A DNA stretch of 64,000 nt from Lachnospiraceae bacterium (GTDB lineage Bacteria > Bacillota > Clostridia > Lachnospirales > Lachnospiraceae): positions 62,001 through 126,000 of the forward strand of contig JAAWBX010000026.1 in NCBI GenBank assembly GCA_022792885.1, given 5' to 3'. The position numbers and the translations under genes were made by a program. Below, piece by piece: positions 16,110 through 25,605 of this stretch. The notes under the pieces are model-generated. The model saw nothing but the letters and a program-made list of their open reading frames with translations, made no database searches and was not told where the DNA came from. Position 1 is the stretch's first letter. Every line of letters begins with the position of its first letter.

Positions 16110-16138
16110 TTGTATTTCTCTCATTTTCTTCTTATAAT
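16110..16138 (+). promoter_or_regulatory. tetR promoter, TTGTAT-17-TATAAT
   Basis: -35 TTGTAT, 17-base spacer and perfect -10 TATAAT. It places the transcription start near 16145 and rules out ATG codons upstream of it. Confidence 0.75.
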
Positions 16139-16180
16139 AGAGAAAACTCATCGAAAATACCGGCCGGGAGAGAACGCTCT

Positions 16181-16810
16181 ATGGAGGATTTACGTAAGAA
16201 AAAAAGCCGGGAAATGCTGAAAAAAGCTTTCCTGACCCTGCTTGAAGAGAAACCTTATGACCAGATCACAATCACCGACGTCGCCAAACAATCGCAACTC
16301 AACCGAAAGACTTTTTATTCCAACTACGAAGAAATGGATGACCTCTTAAAAGATTGTCTGAACGACTTCCTGATAGAAATGTTAAAACCGTTTTTTTTGG
16401 TCAATCCGACCCTCCCCTCCCCGAAAACCTCCGCAGACATTCCCTACGGTTTTTTGGAATGCGTCCGGGATTACACCTACTTCATTCTGGCCAACCAGGA
16501 TTTTCTGCGGCTGATCTTAAAACGCAGGCTGGACGGTTTTGTGTTAAGCGTCTGGAAAGATTCCCTACTCTCGCCCGAAAAACAGGCCCGCTCCTTCTTT
16601 CCCCGGGATTATAGACCGGACGTTACCTGGGACGCCGCCAACCGGGATCTCTACTATAATTACAGTATTCATTCCCACTGGGGCAACCTGATCTGGATTC
16701 TGGATCACGCAGACCTCCCGGCAGAGACGTTGATCTCCCGGAGCCTGACCGTTTACCAGACCTATCTGAGCATCTACCTGGCTCTGTATCCGAAGCACGG
16801 CGAAAAATAA
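16181..16810 (+). CDS. TetR/AcrR family transcriptional regulator
   Basis: 209 residues. The N-terminal helix-turn-helix spans about residues 10-55 (KAFLTLLEEKPYDQITITDV, AKQSQLNRKTFYSNYEEMDD). The C-terminal ligand-binding helical part is not assignable to a ligand. The frame is open upstream to 16034 but the promoter -10 is at 16133, and GGGAGAG precedes ATG 16181, so that start is chosen. It is divergent from the molybdoenzyme operon and probably represses it through the paired repeats. Confidence 0.88.
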   Translation: MEDLRKKKSREMLKKAFLTLLEEKPYDQITITDVAKQSQLNRKTFYSNYEEMDDLLKDCLNDFLIEMLKPFFLVNPTLPSPKTSADIPYGFLECVRDYTYFILANQDFLRLILKRRLDGFVLSVWKDSLLSPEKQARSFFPRDYRPDVTWDAANRDLYYNYSIHSHWGNLIWILDHADLPAETLISRSLTVYQTYLSIYLALYPKHGEK

Positions 16811-16834
16811 AACCCCGGTAAAAACCGGGGTTTT
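16811..16834. terminator. Bidirectional terminator between tetR and tRNA-Trp
   Basis: AACCCCGGT pairs with ACCGGGGTT around AAAA, followed by TTTTG on the plus strand and preceded by A-rich sequence giving a U-tract on the minus strand. It can end both tetR and the tRNA transcript. Confidence 0.85.
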
Positions 16835-16863
16835 GCGGGGATGCCTTTTCGGCTCCCGATGAA

Positions 16864-16934
16864 CAGGGGAAGAAGGATTCGAACCCTCATCGACGGTTTT
16901 GGAGACCGCAGCTCTGCCATTGAACTATTCCCCT
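16864..16934 (-). tRNA. tRNA-Trp (anticodon CCA)
   Basis: 71 bases. The acceptor AGGGGAA pairs with TTCCCCT and the discriminator is G. The D arm lies in AGTTCAATGGCAGAGCT, the anticodon arm is GCGGT-CTCCAAA-ACCGT with anticodon CCA, and the T arm is GAGGGTTCGAATCCTTC. The 3' CCA is not encoded and must be added. It is a single gene with its own promoter. Confidence 0.97.
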
Positions 16935-16956
16935 AGGAACTTGACTTACGGGAAAT

Positions 16957-16985
16957 ATACTATCACACATCGGGCTCCGTGTCAA
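16957..16985 (-). promoter_or_regulatory. tRNA-Trp promoter, TTGACA-17-TAGTAT
   Basis: Perfect -35 TTGACA and -10 TAGTAT with a 17-base spacer, 23 bases before the mature tRNA 5' end. Confidence 0.8.
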
Positions 16986-17041
16986 TCAAAAACTTTTCCC
17001 GAAAACCGATTCCAAGGAAAACTCGCGCGCGATCGCGCTTC

Positions 17042-18406
17042 CTACAACAGCCCGATGGCCTCCCTTACATTCGTCACTCCCACGCAGGCAATCCCTTCCA
17101 CCTGCTTCATACCTCGCAGGCAGACTTTTGGCAAAATGCAGGTGGTAAAGCCCAATTTTGCCGCCTCACGCACCCGTTCTCTGGCCATACTGACCGCACG
17201 GACCTCGCCGGACAACCCCACCTCGCCAAACACGATCGTCTTCTCATTGACCGGCTTTTCTCTCTGACTCGATGCGATCGCCAGTACGATGCCCAGATCC
17301 AGCGAGGGTTCCGAGATCCGCATCCCGCCGGTAATATTGACATAAACGTCGCTCTCGTAAAGTTTGATTCCCGCACGCTTCTCCATCACCGCGATCAGCA
17401 GATTCAAACGGTTAAAATCCGTACCGGCCGCCGTCCGTCTGGGCATTCCGAAATTCGTCTTGCAGGTCAGCGCCTGAATCTCCAGAAGCATCGGCCGGGT
17501 CCCCTCCAAAGAACAGGTCACCACGGAACCGGACGCCTGGCTGGGACGCCCGTCCAGCATAAACTCGGAAGGGTTCTCCACCTCTTTCAGTCCGCTCTCC
17601 TGCATCTCGAAGACACCGATCTCGTTGGTGGAGCCAAAGCGATTCTTCACGCCCCTAAGGATCCGATAAGAAGCGTTCCGTTCTCCTTCAAAATAAAGCA
17701 CCGTATCCACCATGTGTTCCAATGTCCTGGGCCCCGCTACCGTTCCTTCCTTCGTTACATGGCCCACGAGAAAGATCGTGATCCCCAGCCCCTTCGCCAT
17801 CTGCATCAGAAGCTGCGTGGATTCCCTCACCTGGCTGACGCTCCCCGGAGCGGAATCCACGTCCTCCCGGTACATGGTCTGAATGGAATCGATAATCGCC
17901 GTCTCCGGCTGCCTCTCCCTGAGCACCTCCTGGATGGTATCCAGACTGGTTTCACACAAAAACGTCAGACGATCCGAGCAGGAGCCGATCCGATTCGCCC
18001 GCAACTTGATCTGACGCAGAGACTCCTCACCGGAAATGTAGAGTACCGATCGGTCTGCCAGAGACAGATTCCGGCAAGCCTGGAGCAAAAGCGTCGACTT
18101 GCCGATACCGGGATCACCGCCAAGCAGAATCAGGGACCCTTTCACGATCCCGCCTCCGAGAACCCGGTCCAACTCGCTAAAACCGGTAGAAACCCGCTCC
18201 TCCTCGGCGCCGTCAATCTCAGTCAGCGACCTGGGTTCTTCTTTGACCAGACGCTTTGTCCCGGTCACCGGCGACGCCTTCTTTCCCGCCGCCGGCGCCT
18301 CCACCATCGTATTCCACTCATGACACGCAGGACATTGCCCCGTCCATTTCGCCGTCTCATACCCGCATTCTTTGCAGAAAAAAAGAGATTTCACCGCTTT
18401 CGCCAT
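17042..18406 (-). CDS. radA: DNA repair protein RadA (Sms)
   Basis: 454 residues, normal length. A C4 zinc finger (CKECGYETAKWTGQCPAC) leads. The RecA-like core has Walker A GGDPGIGKSTLLLQ and the RadA-specific KNRFGSTNEIG. The C-terminal Lon-like domain contains GLSGEVRAVS and LPK. RadA is a DnaB-type branch-migration helicase in recombination and repair. It is the last gene of the gntR-mcsAB-clpC block, 14 bases after the preceding gene, with no clear ribosome site, which suggests translational coupling. Confidence 0.97.
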   Translation of the reverse strand: MAKAVKSLFFCKECGYETAKWTGQCPACHEWNTMVEAPAAGKKASPVTGTKRLVKEEPRSLTEIDGAEEERVSTGFSELDRVLGGGIVKGSLILLGGDPGIGKSTLLLQACRNLSLADRSVLYISGEESLRQIKLRANRIGSCSDRLTFLCETSLDTIQEVLRERQPETAIIDSIQTMYREDVDSAPGSVSQVRESTQLLMQMAKGLGITIFLVGHVTKEGTVAGPRTLEHMVDTVLYFEGERNASYRILRGVKNRFGSTNEIGVFEMQESGLKEVENPSEFMLDGRPSQASGSVVTCSLEGTRPMLLEIQALTCKTNFGMPRRTAAGTDFNRLNLLIAVMEKRAGIKLYESDVYVNITGGMRISEPSLDLGIVLAIASSQREKPVNEKTIVFGEVGLSGEVRAVSMARERVREAAKLGFTTCILPKVCLRGMKQVEGIACVGVTNVREAIGLL

Positions 18407-18420
18407 ATCTTTTTACTTTC

Positions 18421-18825
18421 TTACTTCGCGATCCGGACATCCACCGGCTTGCTGCCAAGCTCCACGCTGATCGTCAGTTTCCCGCTTAAGTTGGTCTTCA
18501 TCCGGCCCGCATTCGCGCCGTCGATAAAGATCCGATATTCCGTATCGTCTTCCAGTTCCAGCGTGATCTGCGCGTCTTCCTTTCCATCCACGACAAAAGA
18601 GAGTCCGTCTTCTCCGGTCAGGAATTCCTTCACACAGGTGCCCGGGACGGATTCATACACAAACATGCCATTGCGTTCCAGCTTCGTGATCTCGCAAAAA
18701 GTCTTCACTTTATAGATATCCCCGCGAAATTCATACTCCGGAACTTTTGCCTTCACCGTCAGTTCATTGTTGCCAAAATCCAGCGTCCCATTCTCATTCC
18801 CATGGATTAAATCCTTCGACTCCAT
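18421..18825 (-). CDS. Conserved 134-residue protein, function unknown
   Basis: A small acidic, beta-rich soluble protein with no signal or membrane segment (KTFCEITKLERNGMFVYESV, LSGKLTISVELG). I recall similar proteins in Lachnospiraceae being labelled 'endosialidase', but I see no catalytic motif and regard the label as unsupported. AGGAGG precedes ATG 18825. It lies between clpC and radA in the same direction. A weak promoter-like TGGATA-17-TAGGAT occurs in the 76-base gap after clpC. Confidence 0.8.
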   Translation of the reverse strand: MESKDLIHGNENGTLDFGNNELTVKAKVPEYEFRGDIYKVKTFCEITKLERNGMFVYESVPGTCVKEFLTGEDGLSFVVDGKEDAQITLELEDDTEYRIFIDGANAGRMKTNLSGKLTISVELGSKPVDVRIAK

Positions 18826-18901
18826 CGCCGCTCCTCCTCTGATTTTTCTTACTCAATCCTACCATATGTGTTTCTATTTATCCAGTGATTTTCGAAAGAT
18901 T

Positions 18902-21382
<2,481 letters not shown>

Positions 21383-21412
21383 GTTCTTGTCTCCTTCTCA
21401 TTTAAACCGGCA

Positions 21413-22447
21413 TCAGCACACCAATTCCGGCAGGCTGTCCCGAATCGTCTCGGCCCGAAGGATATTTAACTCCTCCGGCGATATCTCTCCAAGCCTTCTC
21501 ACCATCAAACTGGCCGGCTGTCTCTCCAGCATACAGCCAAATACATTAAGCGGTTCCTTCGTCTGAAGAAGCCCCTCGCAGAGTCCCACACGGATCTGGG
21601 ATAAAAATGTCATGGCTTCTTTCAAAGACATCTGCCGGGCATATTTTAAAACCCCGTAAGACTTATACGCTTCATCCGTCAAAACGACCCGGTTCTCCCG
21701 CAAGGCCAGGGAACGAACTTTCCGTTCATTCGCCGCCAGATGGGACGCCATCCGGTAAACCAGAGAAATAATCTCCTCCTCCGTCTGCCCGAGCGTTTTC
21801 TGGTTGCTGATCTCATACAGATTCCCGTAATTCTCCGGCCCTTCCCCGAACATGCCCTTCACACGGATACCGAAACGTCCCACTTCGGTAATCAATTTCC
21901 TGAATTGCTTGCCCATCGATAAAAAGGGCAGATGCAAAATCACGGAAACCCTCAGCCCGGTTCCCATATTTGTGGGAAACGCGGTCAGATAACCGTACTT
22001 TTCATGAAACGCATAAGGGAAACGGCTGTTGACCCGGTCATCCATCCGTCTGCATTCGTTCCATAACTGATCCAGATTCACATCGGTGGACATACACTGA
22101 ATCCGGATGTGATCGTCCCCTCCGAAACTTAAACTCATCGATTCGTCATCCGACAAATAAAGCCCGGTCGAAGTCTTCCTGCCGGCCAACGTCTCATTGA
22201 TGACCCGCCGCTCCCACAGCGCTTTCCTCTCCTTATCCGGCAGTTCGTTTACCGCGTAATAACGATACGCAGTCCCGTCCGCCTCCCCCAGATCCGAAAG
22301 CCTGCTCTTTAAAAGGCCGTTCAGATTTTTTATTTCTTCCGGCGACATCCTGTTGGGAAACGGACAGCTTTTCAGGTTCCTCGCCAGGCGGACCCGCCCC
22401 GCCGCAAATACGTCGTTGCGGCCGTCTGTATTCTCATACCATTTCAT
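21413..22447 (-). CDS. mcsB: Protein arginine kinase McsB
   Basis: 344 residues of the phosphagen-kinase fold. It marks proteins with phosphoarginine for ClpCP. The N-terminal signature AAGRVRLARNLKSCPFPNRM and the nucleotide/arginine-site segments PTNMGTGLRVSVILHLPFL and DDHIRIQCM are present. The usual NEEDH catalytic loop reads GGDDH here, so the first Glu of that loop is missing. The start overlaps mcsA by four bases (ATGA), giving coupled translation with its activator. Confidence 0.93.
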   Translation of the reverse strand: MKWYENTDGRNDVFAAGRVRLARNLKSCPFPNRMSPEEIKNLNGLLKSRLSDLGEADGTAYRYYAVNELPDKERKALWERRVINETLAGRKTSTGLYLSDDESMSLSFGGDDHIRIQCMSTDVNLDQLWNECRRMDDRVNSRFPYAFHEKYGYLTAFPTNMGTGLRVSVILHLPFLSMGKQFRKLITEVGRFGIRVKGMFGEGPENYGNLYEISNQKTLGQTEEEIISLVYRMASHLAANERKVRSLALRENRVVLTDEAYKSYGVLKYARQMSLKEAMTFLSQIRVGLCEGLLQTKEPLNVFGCMLERQPASLMVRRLGEISPEELNILRAETIRDSLPELVC

Positions 22448-23007
22448 GATCCCGCACCCATCCTCTCTTTCAATGTCCGGATGGCGTCCCGATATTTCGC
22501 CGCCTCCTCAAACTCTTCCTCCGAAACCGCATCTCTCAGCTTTGACTGAAGAATCTTAAGCTCTTCCTCCCGCGTCAATTCCGCTTTCTCTACCGCGCCC
22601 TCCGAAGCCCTGGCTTCCGGCCGGCCGAACTTCGGCCTTTTGCCGGTATGCATGTCGCTTCCCTGCAATTTCTTCACGTTCTCCTGCATCAGAAGGTCAA
22701 ATACCTCGTAACACTGCGCGCAGCCAAAACGGCTGTTTTCCACAAATTCACTGTAACTCGTATGGCAAACCGGGCAGCGAATCCGATCCCACTCCTCCTC
22801 CTTCTTCGGATGCACAGCCAACTGAACGCCCAAAATACCGGACAAAAGTTTCCCGATCGGATCATCTCCGTCAAATACCGCCGAATATTCGCTGAAATCC
22901 ATCTCCCTCGCGCACTCGCTGCAAAGATGATGCTCGGTCTTGACTCCATTCACGACTTCAATATATCGAATATTCGCTTCCCGAACGCCGCATCTTTCAC
23001 AAAGCAT
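22444..23007 (-). CDS. mcsA: McsA, zinc-finger activator of McsB
   Basis: 187 residues with two zinc-binding regions, CERCG with CSECA near the N-terminus and CPVCH with CAQCYEVF around residues 80-110. A C-terminal UVR motif follows (SEEEFEEAAKYRDAIRTLKE). McsA binds and stimulates McsB. GAGGAGGAAG precedes ATG 23007. It is the second gene of the operon, 38 bases after the GntR-type regulator. Confidence 0.95.
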   Translation of the reverse strand: MLCERCGVREANIRYIEVVNGVKTEHHLCSECAREMDFSEYSAVFDGDDPIGKLLSGILGVQLAVHPKKEEEWDRIRCPVCHTSYSEFVENSRFGCAQCYEVFDLLMQENVKKLQGSDMHTGKRPKFGRPEARASEGAVEKAELTREEELKILQSKLRDAVSEEEFEEAAKYRDAIRTLKERMGAGS

Positions 23008-23045
23008 AACTTCCTCCTCTCAAATTCCCGAAACCAAAGAGCCCG

Positions 23046-23438
23046 TTACAGGCCCTTTCCCTCCTCCTCCAGATATCCGTTCAAAACCTGATCCACAATC
23101 CGGTGAATCTCTTCCCTTGTCACATTTTTACAGATCGCTTTCGCCAAAACCACATTCATCTCTGCGGTTAAATCCTCCATTGCCTGCAGTTTATCGATAT
23201 CCAGCGCAATTACGGCGCCTTTCCGGCGATCCAGCTTCACAAACCCTTCCTGTCTGAGAACGGCATAAGCTTTATTTACCGTATGCATGTTAATACCGAT
23301 TGTATCCGCAAGCTGACGCACGGAAGGCAACGCATCCCCTTCTTTGATACTGTCCGTCGCAATTCCGTAAATAATCTGATTACGCAGCTGCATGTACAGT
23401 GCTTCGTCACTGTTAAAATCAATCTGTATATACAACAT
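23046..23438 (-). CDS. GntR family (YtrA-type) transcriptional regulator in the ctsR position
   Basis: 130 residues, the short YtrA-like type with a GntR winged helix (LYMQLRNQIIYGIATDSIKE, LPSVRQLADTIGINMHTVNK) and only a brief C-terminal helical tail. An open frame extends upstream to 23513, but AGGAG before ATG 23438 and the promoter at 23514-23541 fix the start. It leads mcsA-mcsB-clpC, where most Bacillota have ctsR. A perfect palindrome overlaps its -10, so autorepression and control of the operon are likely. Many YtrA-type proteins control ABC transporters; none is adjacent here. Confidence 0.9.
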   Translation of the reverse strand: MLYIQIDFNSDEALYMQLRNQIIYGIATDSIKEGDALPSVRQLADTIGINMHTVNKAYAVLRQEGFVKLDRRKGAVIALDIDKLQAMEDLTAEMNVVLAKAICKNVTREEIHRIVDQVLNGYLEEEGKGL

Positions 23439-23499
23439 AGCTTTCTCCTGAGTCACCGTCACCCGGCATGAGCCTGCGCTCCTGTCACGTGATGATATA

Positions 23500-23524
23500 T
23501 TTGTTATAATCACATTATAACAAA
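23500..23524. promoter_or_regulatory. Perfect palindromic operator overlapping the -10 of the clpC operon promoter
   Basis: Arms TTTGTTATAAT and ATTATAACAAA, 11 bp each, around a 3-bp centre. The palindrome covers the minus-strand -10, so a bound dimer would block RNA polymerase. No CtsR heptad repeat (GGTCAAA type) is visible. Confidence 0.75.
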
Positions 23525-23541
23525 AGCCTGCAAAAAGTCAA
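23514..23541 (-). promoter_or_regulatory. Promoter of the gntR-mcsAB-clpC operon, TTGACT-16-TATAAT
   Basis: -35 TTGACT (23541-23536), 16-base spacer and -10 TATAAT (23519-23514), about 75 bases before the GntR start. Confidence 0.75.
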
Positions 23542-23549
23542 TGCATGAA

Positions 23550-23581
23550 AAAGCCTGCCGTATATTTCCCCGGCAGGCTTT
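23550..23581 (-). terminator. Terminator of the glyA-dockerin-cohesin operon
   Basis: AAAGCCTGCC pairs with GGCAGGCTTT around a 12-base loop and is followed by TTC. It lies immediately after the stop at 23585 and just before the next operon's -35. Confidence 0.85.
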
Positions 23582-23584
23582 CCC

Positions 23585-25588
23585 TTAATCGTCCAAATCT
23601 ACAAATTCAAATTCGTCGCCCTCGTCGCCGCTCTCTCCGGGCCGCGACTGAGGTCTGGGCTTCATATTCCGCTCCATCTCTTCCAGTTTTCTTAGAAGCG
23701 CCGCGGTCTCCGACATGTTCACGCCGTCCTCATACCCAAACTCTTCCGGCTCTTCCTCCATCATTTCCTCATCATCCAGAGGAATTTCATAATCGAACAA
23801 CTCCTCCGAATCCGGCTCCGGTTCATCCTCCAATCCCAGATCCTCTTCCAATTCCAGATCATCTACCAGATCCGGAACATCCGAAAAATCCGGTGGATCC
23901 ATCCGGCTCGGTTCTTCCTCCGCTTCCCGCTCGTCCACGGAATCCGAAAAACTTTCCGGCATATAAGAAGTTTCTTCGTCCCGGGCCTTCCGCCTTGTCC
24001 GTCCGTAAGAAGGAGCTGCCTTCGGCATATCCCAGGAATCTCCTTCCTCCTCTTCATAACCGTCTTCCCCGTCGCTCTCCTCATAATCTCCGTCCGCCGA
24101 ACGCTTTCTCCGGAATAACAACACAAAGATCAAAAGCGCCGTATCCACAACGCAAAACGCAACCAAAGCCCAGGTAATCCAGCTTTTCTTTTTCAGCTCC
24201 GACTCATAACCCTCTTTCATTTTCCGAACACGCTCGTCCTCGTCCGTATTATTCGAAGGGGCCTCCTGGCTGGCATCCGGTTCCGGAACCGGCGTATCCA
24301 ATGTCTCACGGACATACCGCTGAAACGTCTCTTCCACCGAATCGTATCGATACAGGGATTTCTCTCCGTTCCAGTTCATCGCGTAAACCAGCGCGAAATT
24401 CGTATTCATATCCTTCTCAGACACCCATGCCTGTACGATCTCCGTTCCGATTGCAAGAGTCGTCTCCGAAAATCCCTGCGGAATCTCCAGTCCCTCCTCG
24501 GCCGGAAGAATCGTATAGATCTTCTGGTTCATCGTCAGATTGACCAGACGATAAAAGCTGTCCTTCGCCTCCTCATATACATAGAAGGCTCCGTTCCCCT
24601 CTCCGTTCGTCATCCAGAACAACACAAGCGGCTTTGCCAGGCCTCTGGCCGCCTGGATCTCCCGATCTTTATACACATAAGCCTGTACCTCAAACCCTTC
24701 CGGAATCTCGACCCCTTCCAGAGTCTGGGCAATCTGAAGCGTCTCGCCTTCCATCGCGACCGCAAGCGGATCCGCGCCGGGCTCCGTCGCCTCCGGCGAG
24801 GTTTCGGTTTCCTCCGGTTGAGTCTCGGCCGGCGTCGTTTCCGCGGGCGTCGTCTCGGCCGTCTCCCGCACCGTGTAAATAATATAATCCCGCACGGTAA
24901 CGCCGTCCGCCGCCGTCACGCGGATTCTCGTCGTATTGTTCCCCGGATCCATCCGGGTGCCGGATATCACATAGTTCGCGCCTCCGTCCATCACGGCGGC
25001 CGACACCACCAAACGTTCCACGTCGGCGGCCACCGTCGTGTGATACTCGTACACGTCCGGCGAAAATCCCGGGTTTAAAGCCCCCGGTCCCACCTGAAGG
25101 CTCGACAGACGGGCCTCCGAAGAGGCAGTCACCGGCGCCTGAATGTTGACGGAGGAACTGACGTTGATGTCCACGAAAACCCCTTCCTCATCCACCGAAG
25201 TCACCTCAAGATAAGAAGGCTGAACGGTAGTGGTACCGGTCCCGATCGCCCGGAACGACAGATTAAAGCTGACGCTGCCCTGTCCGCCCGCGTCATACCA
25301 GGAGATGGAAACACTCCCGGCCCCGCCGCTTACCGCCGCCCCGGAAGGACCGGTCCCGCCCGTAAATTCCAGCACGGAAGCATCATACACCAAGGTCGCG
25401 TCGGCGGAACCCAGGCGGCAATCCGATCCCTCCACCGTCATGGTAATATTGACCCCCTCCCCCTGAGTTACCGTGGGATCGTTAAAATAAGCTCTGCCGC
25501 TGGCCGCCTCCGCCCGAATCCCGTTCCCCAGGAGCAGACACAGGGTAAAAACCATACCGGCCAGCCATTTACTCATCTGTTTTCTCAT
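23585..25588 (-). CDS. Membrane-anchored protein with cohesin-like and cadherin-like beta-sandwich domains
   Basis: 667 residues. Signal peptide residues 1-28 end at AEAA. A cohesin-like domain spans about 30-152 (core ADATLVYDASVLEFTGG). A cadherin-like beta-sandwich domain spans 160-242, then a Thr/Pro/Glu linker to about 272. An unassigned extracytoplasmic region is followed by a membrane helix at 470-492 with RRKR just after it, and a long, very acidic C-terminal tail, by topology cytoplasmic. The gene 17 bases upstream encodes a dockerin-bearing hydrolase, so it probably displays that enzyme on the surface. AAGGAG lies 12 bases before ATG, a long spacing; ATG at codon 5 is an alternative. 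Confidence 0.85.
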   Translation of the reverse strand: MRKQMSKWLAGMVFTLCLLLGNGIRAEAASGRAYFNDPTVTQGEGVNITMTVEGSDCRLGSADATLVYDASVLEFTGGTGPSGAAVSGGAGSVSISWYDAGGQGSVSFNLSFRAIGTGTTTVQPSYLEVTSVDEEGVFVDINVSSSVNIQAPVTASSEARLSSLQVGPGALNPGFSPDVYEYHTTVAADVERLVVSAAVMDGGANYVISGTRMDPGNNTTRIRVTAADGVTVRDYIIYTVRETAETTPAETTPAETQPEETETSPEATEPGADPLAVAMEGETLQIAQTLEGVEIPEGFEVQAYVYKDREIQAARGLAKPLVLFWMTNGEGNGAFYVYEEAKDSFYRLVNLTMNQKIYTILPAEEGLEIPQGFSETTLAIGTEIVQAWVSEKDMNTNFALVYAMNWNGEKSLYRYDSVEETFQRYVRETLDTPVPEPDASQEAPSNNTDEDERVRKMKEGYESELKKKSWITWALVAFCVVDTALLIFVLLFRRKRSADGDYEESDGEDGYEEEEGDSWDMPKAAPSYGRTRRKARDEETSYMPESFSDSVDEREAEEEPSRMDPPDFSDVPDLVDDLELEEDLGLEDEPEPDSEELFDYEIPLDDEEMMEEEPEEFGYEDGVNMSETAALLRKLEEMERNMKPRPQSRPGESGDEGDEFEFVDLDD

Positions 25589-25605
25589 CGTCTTCTTTTT
25601 CTCCT

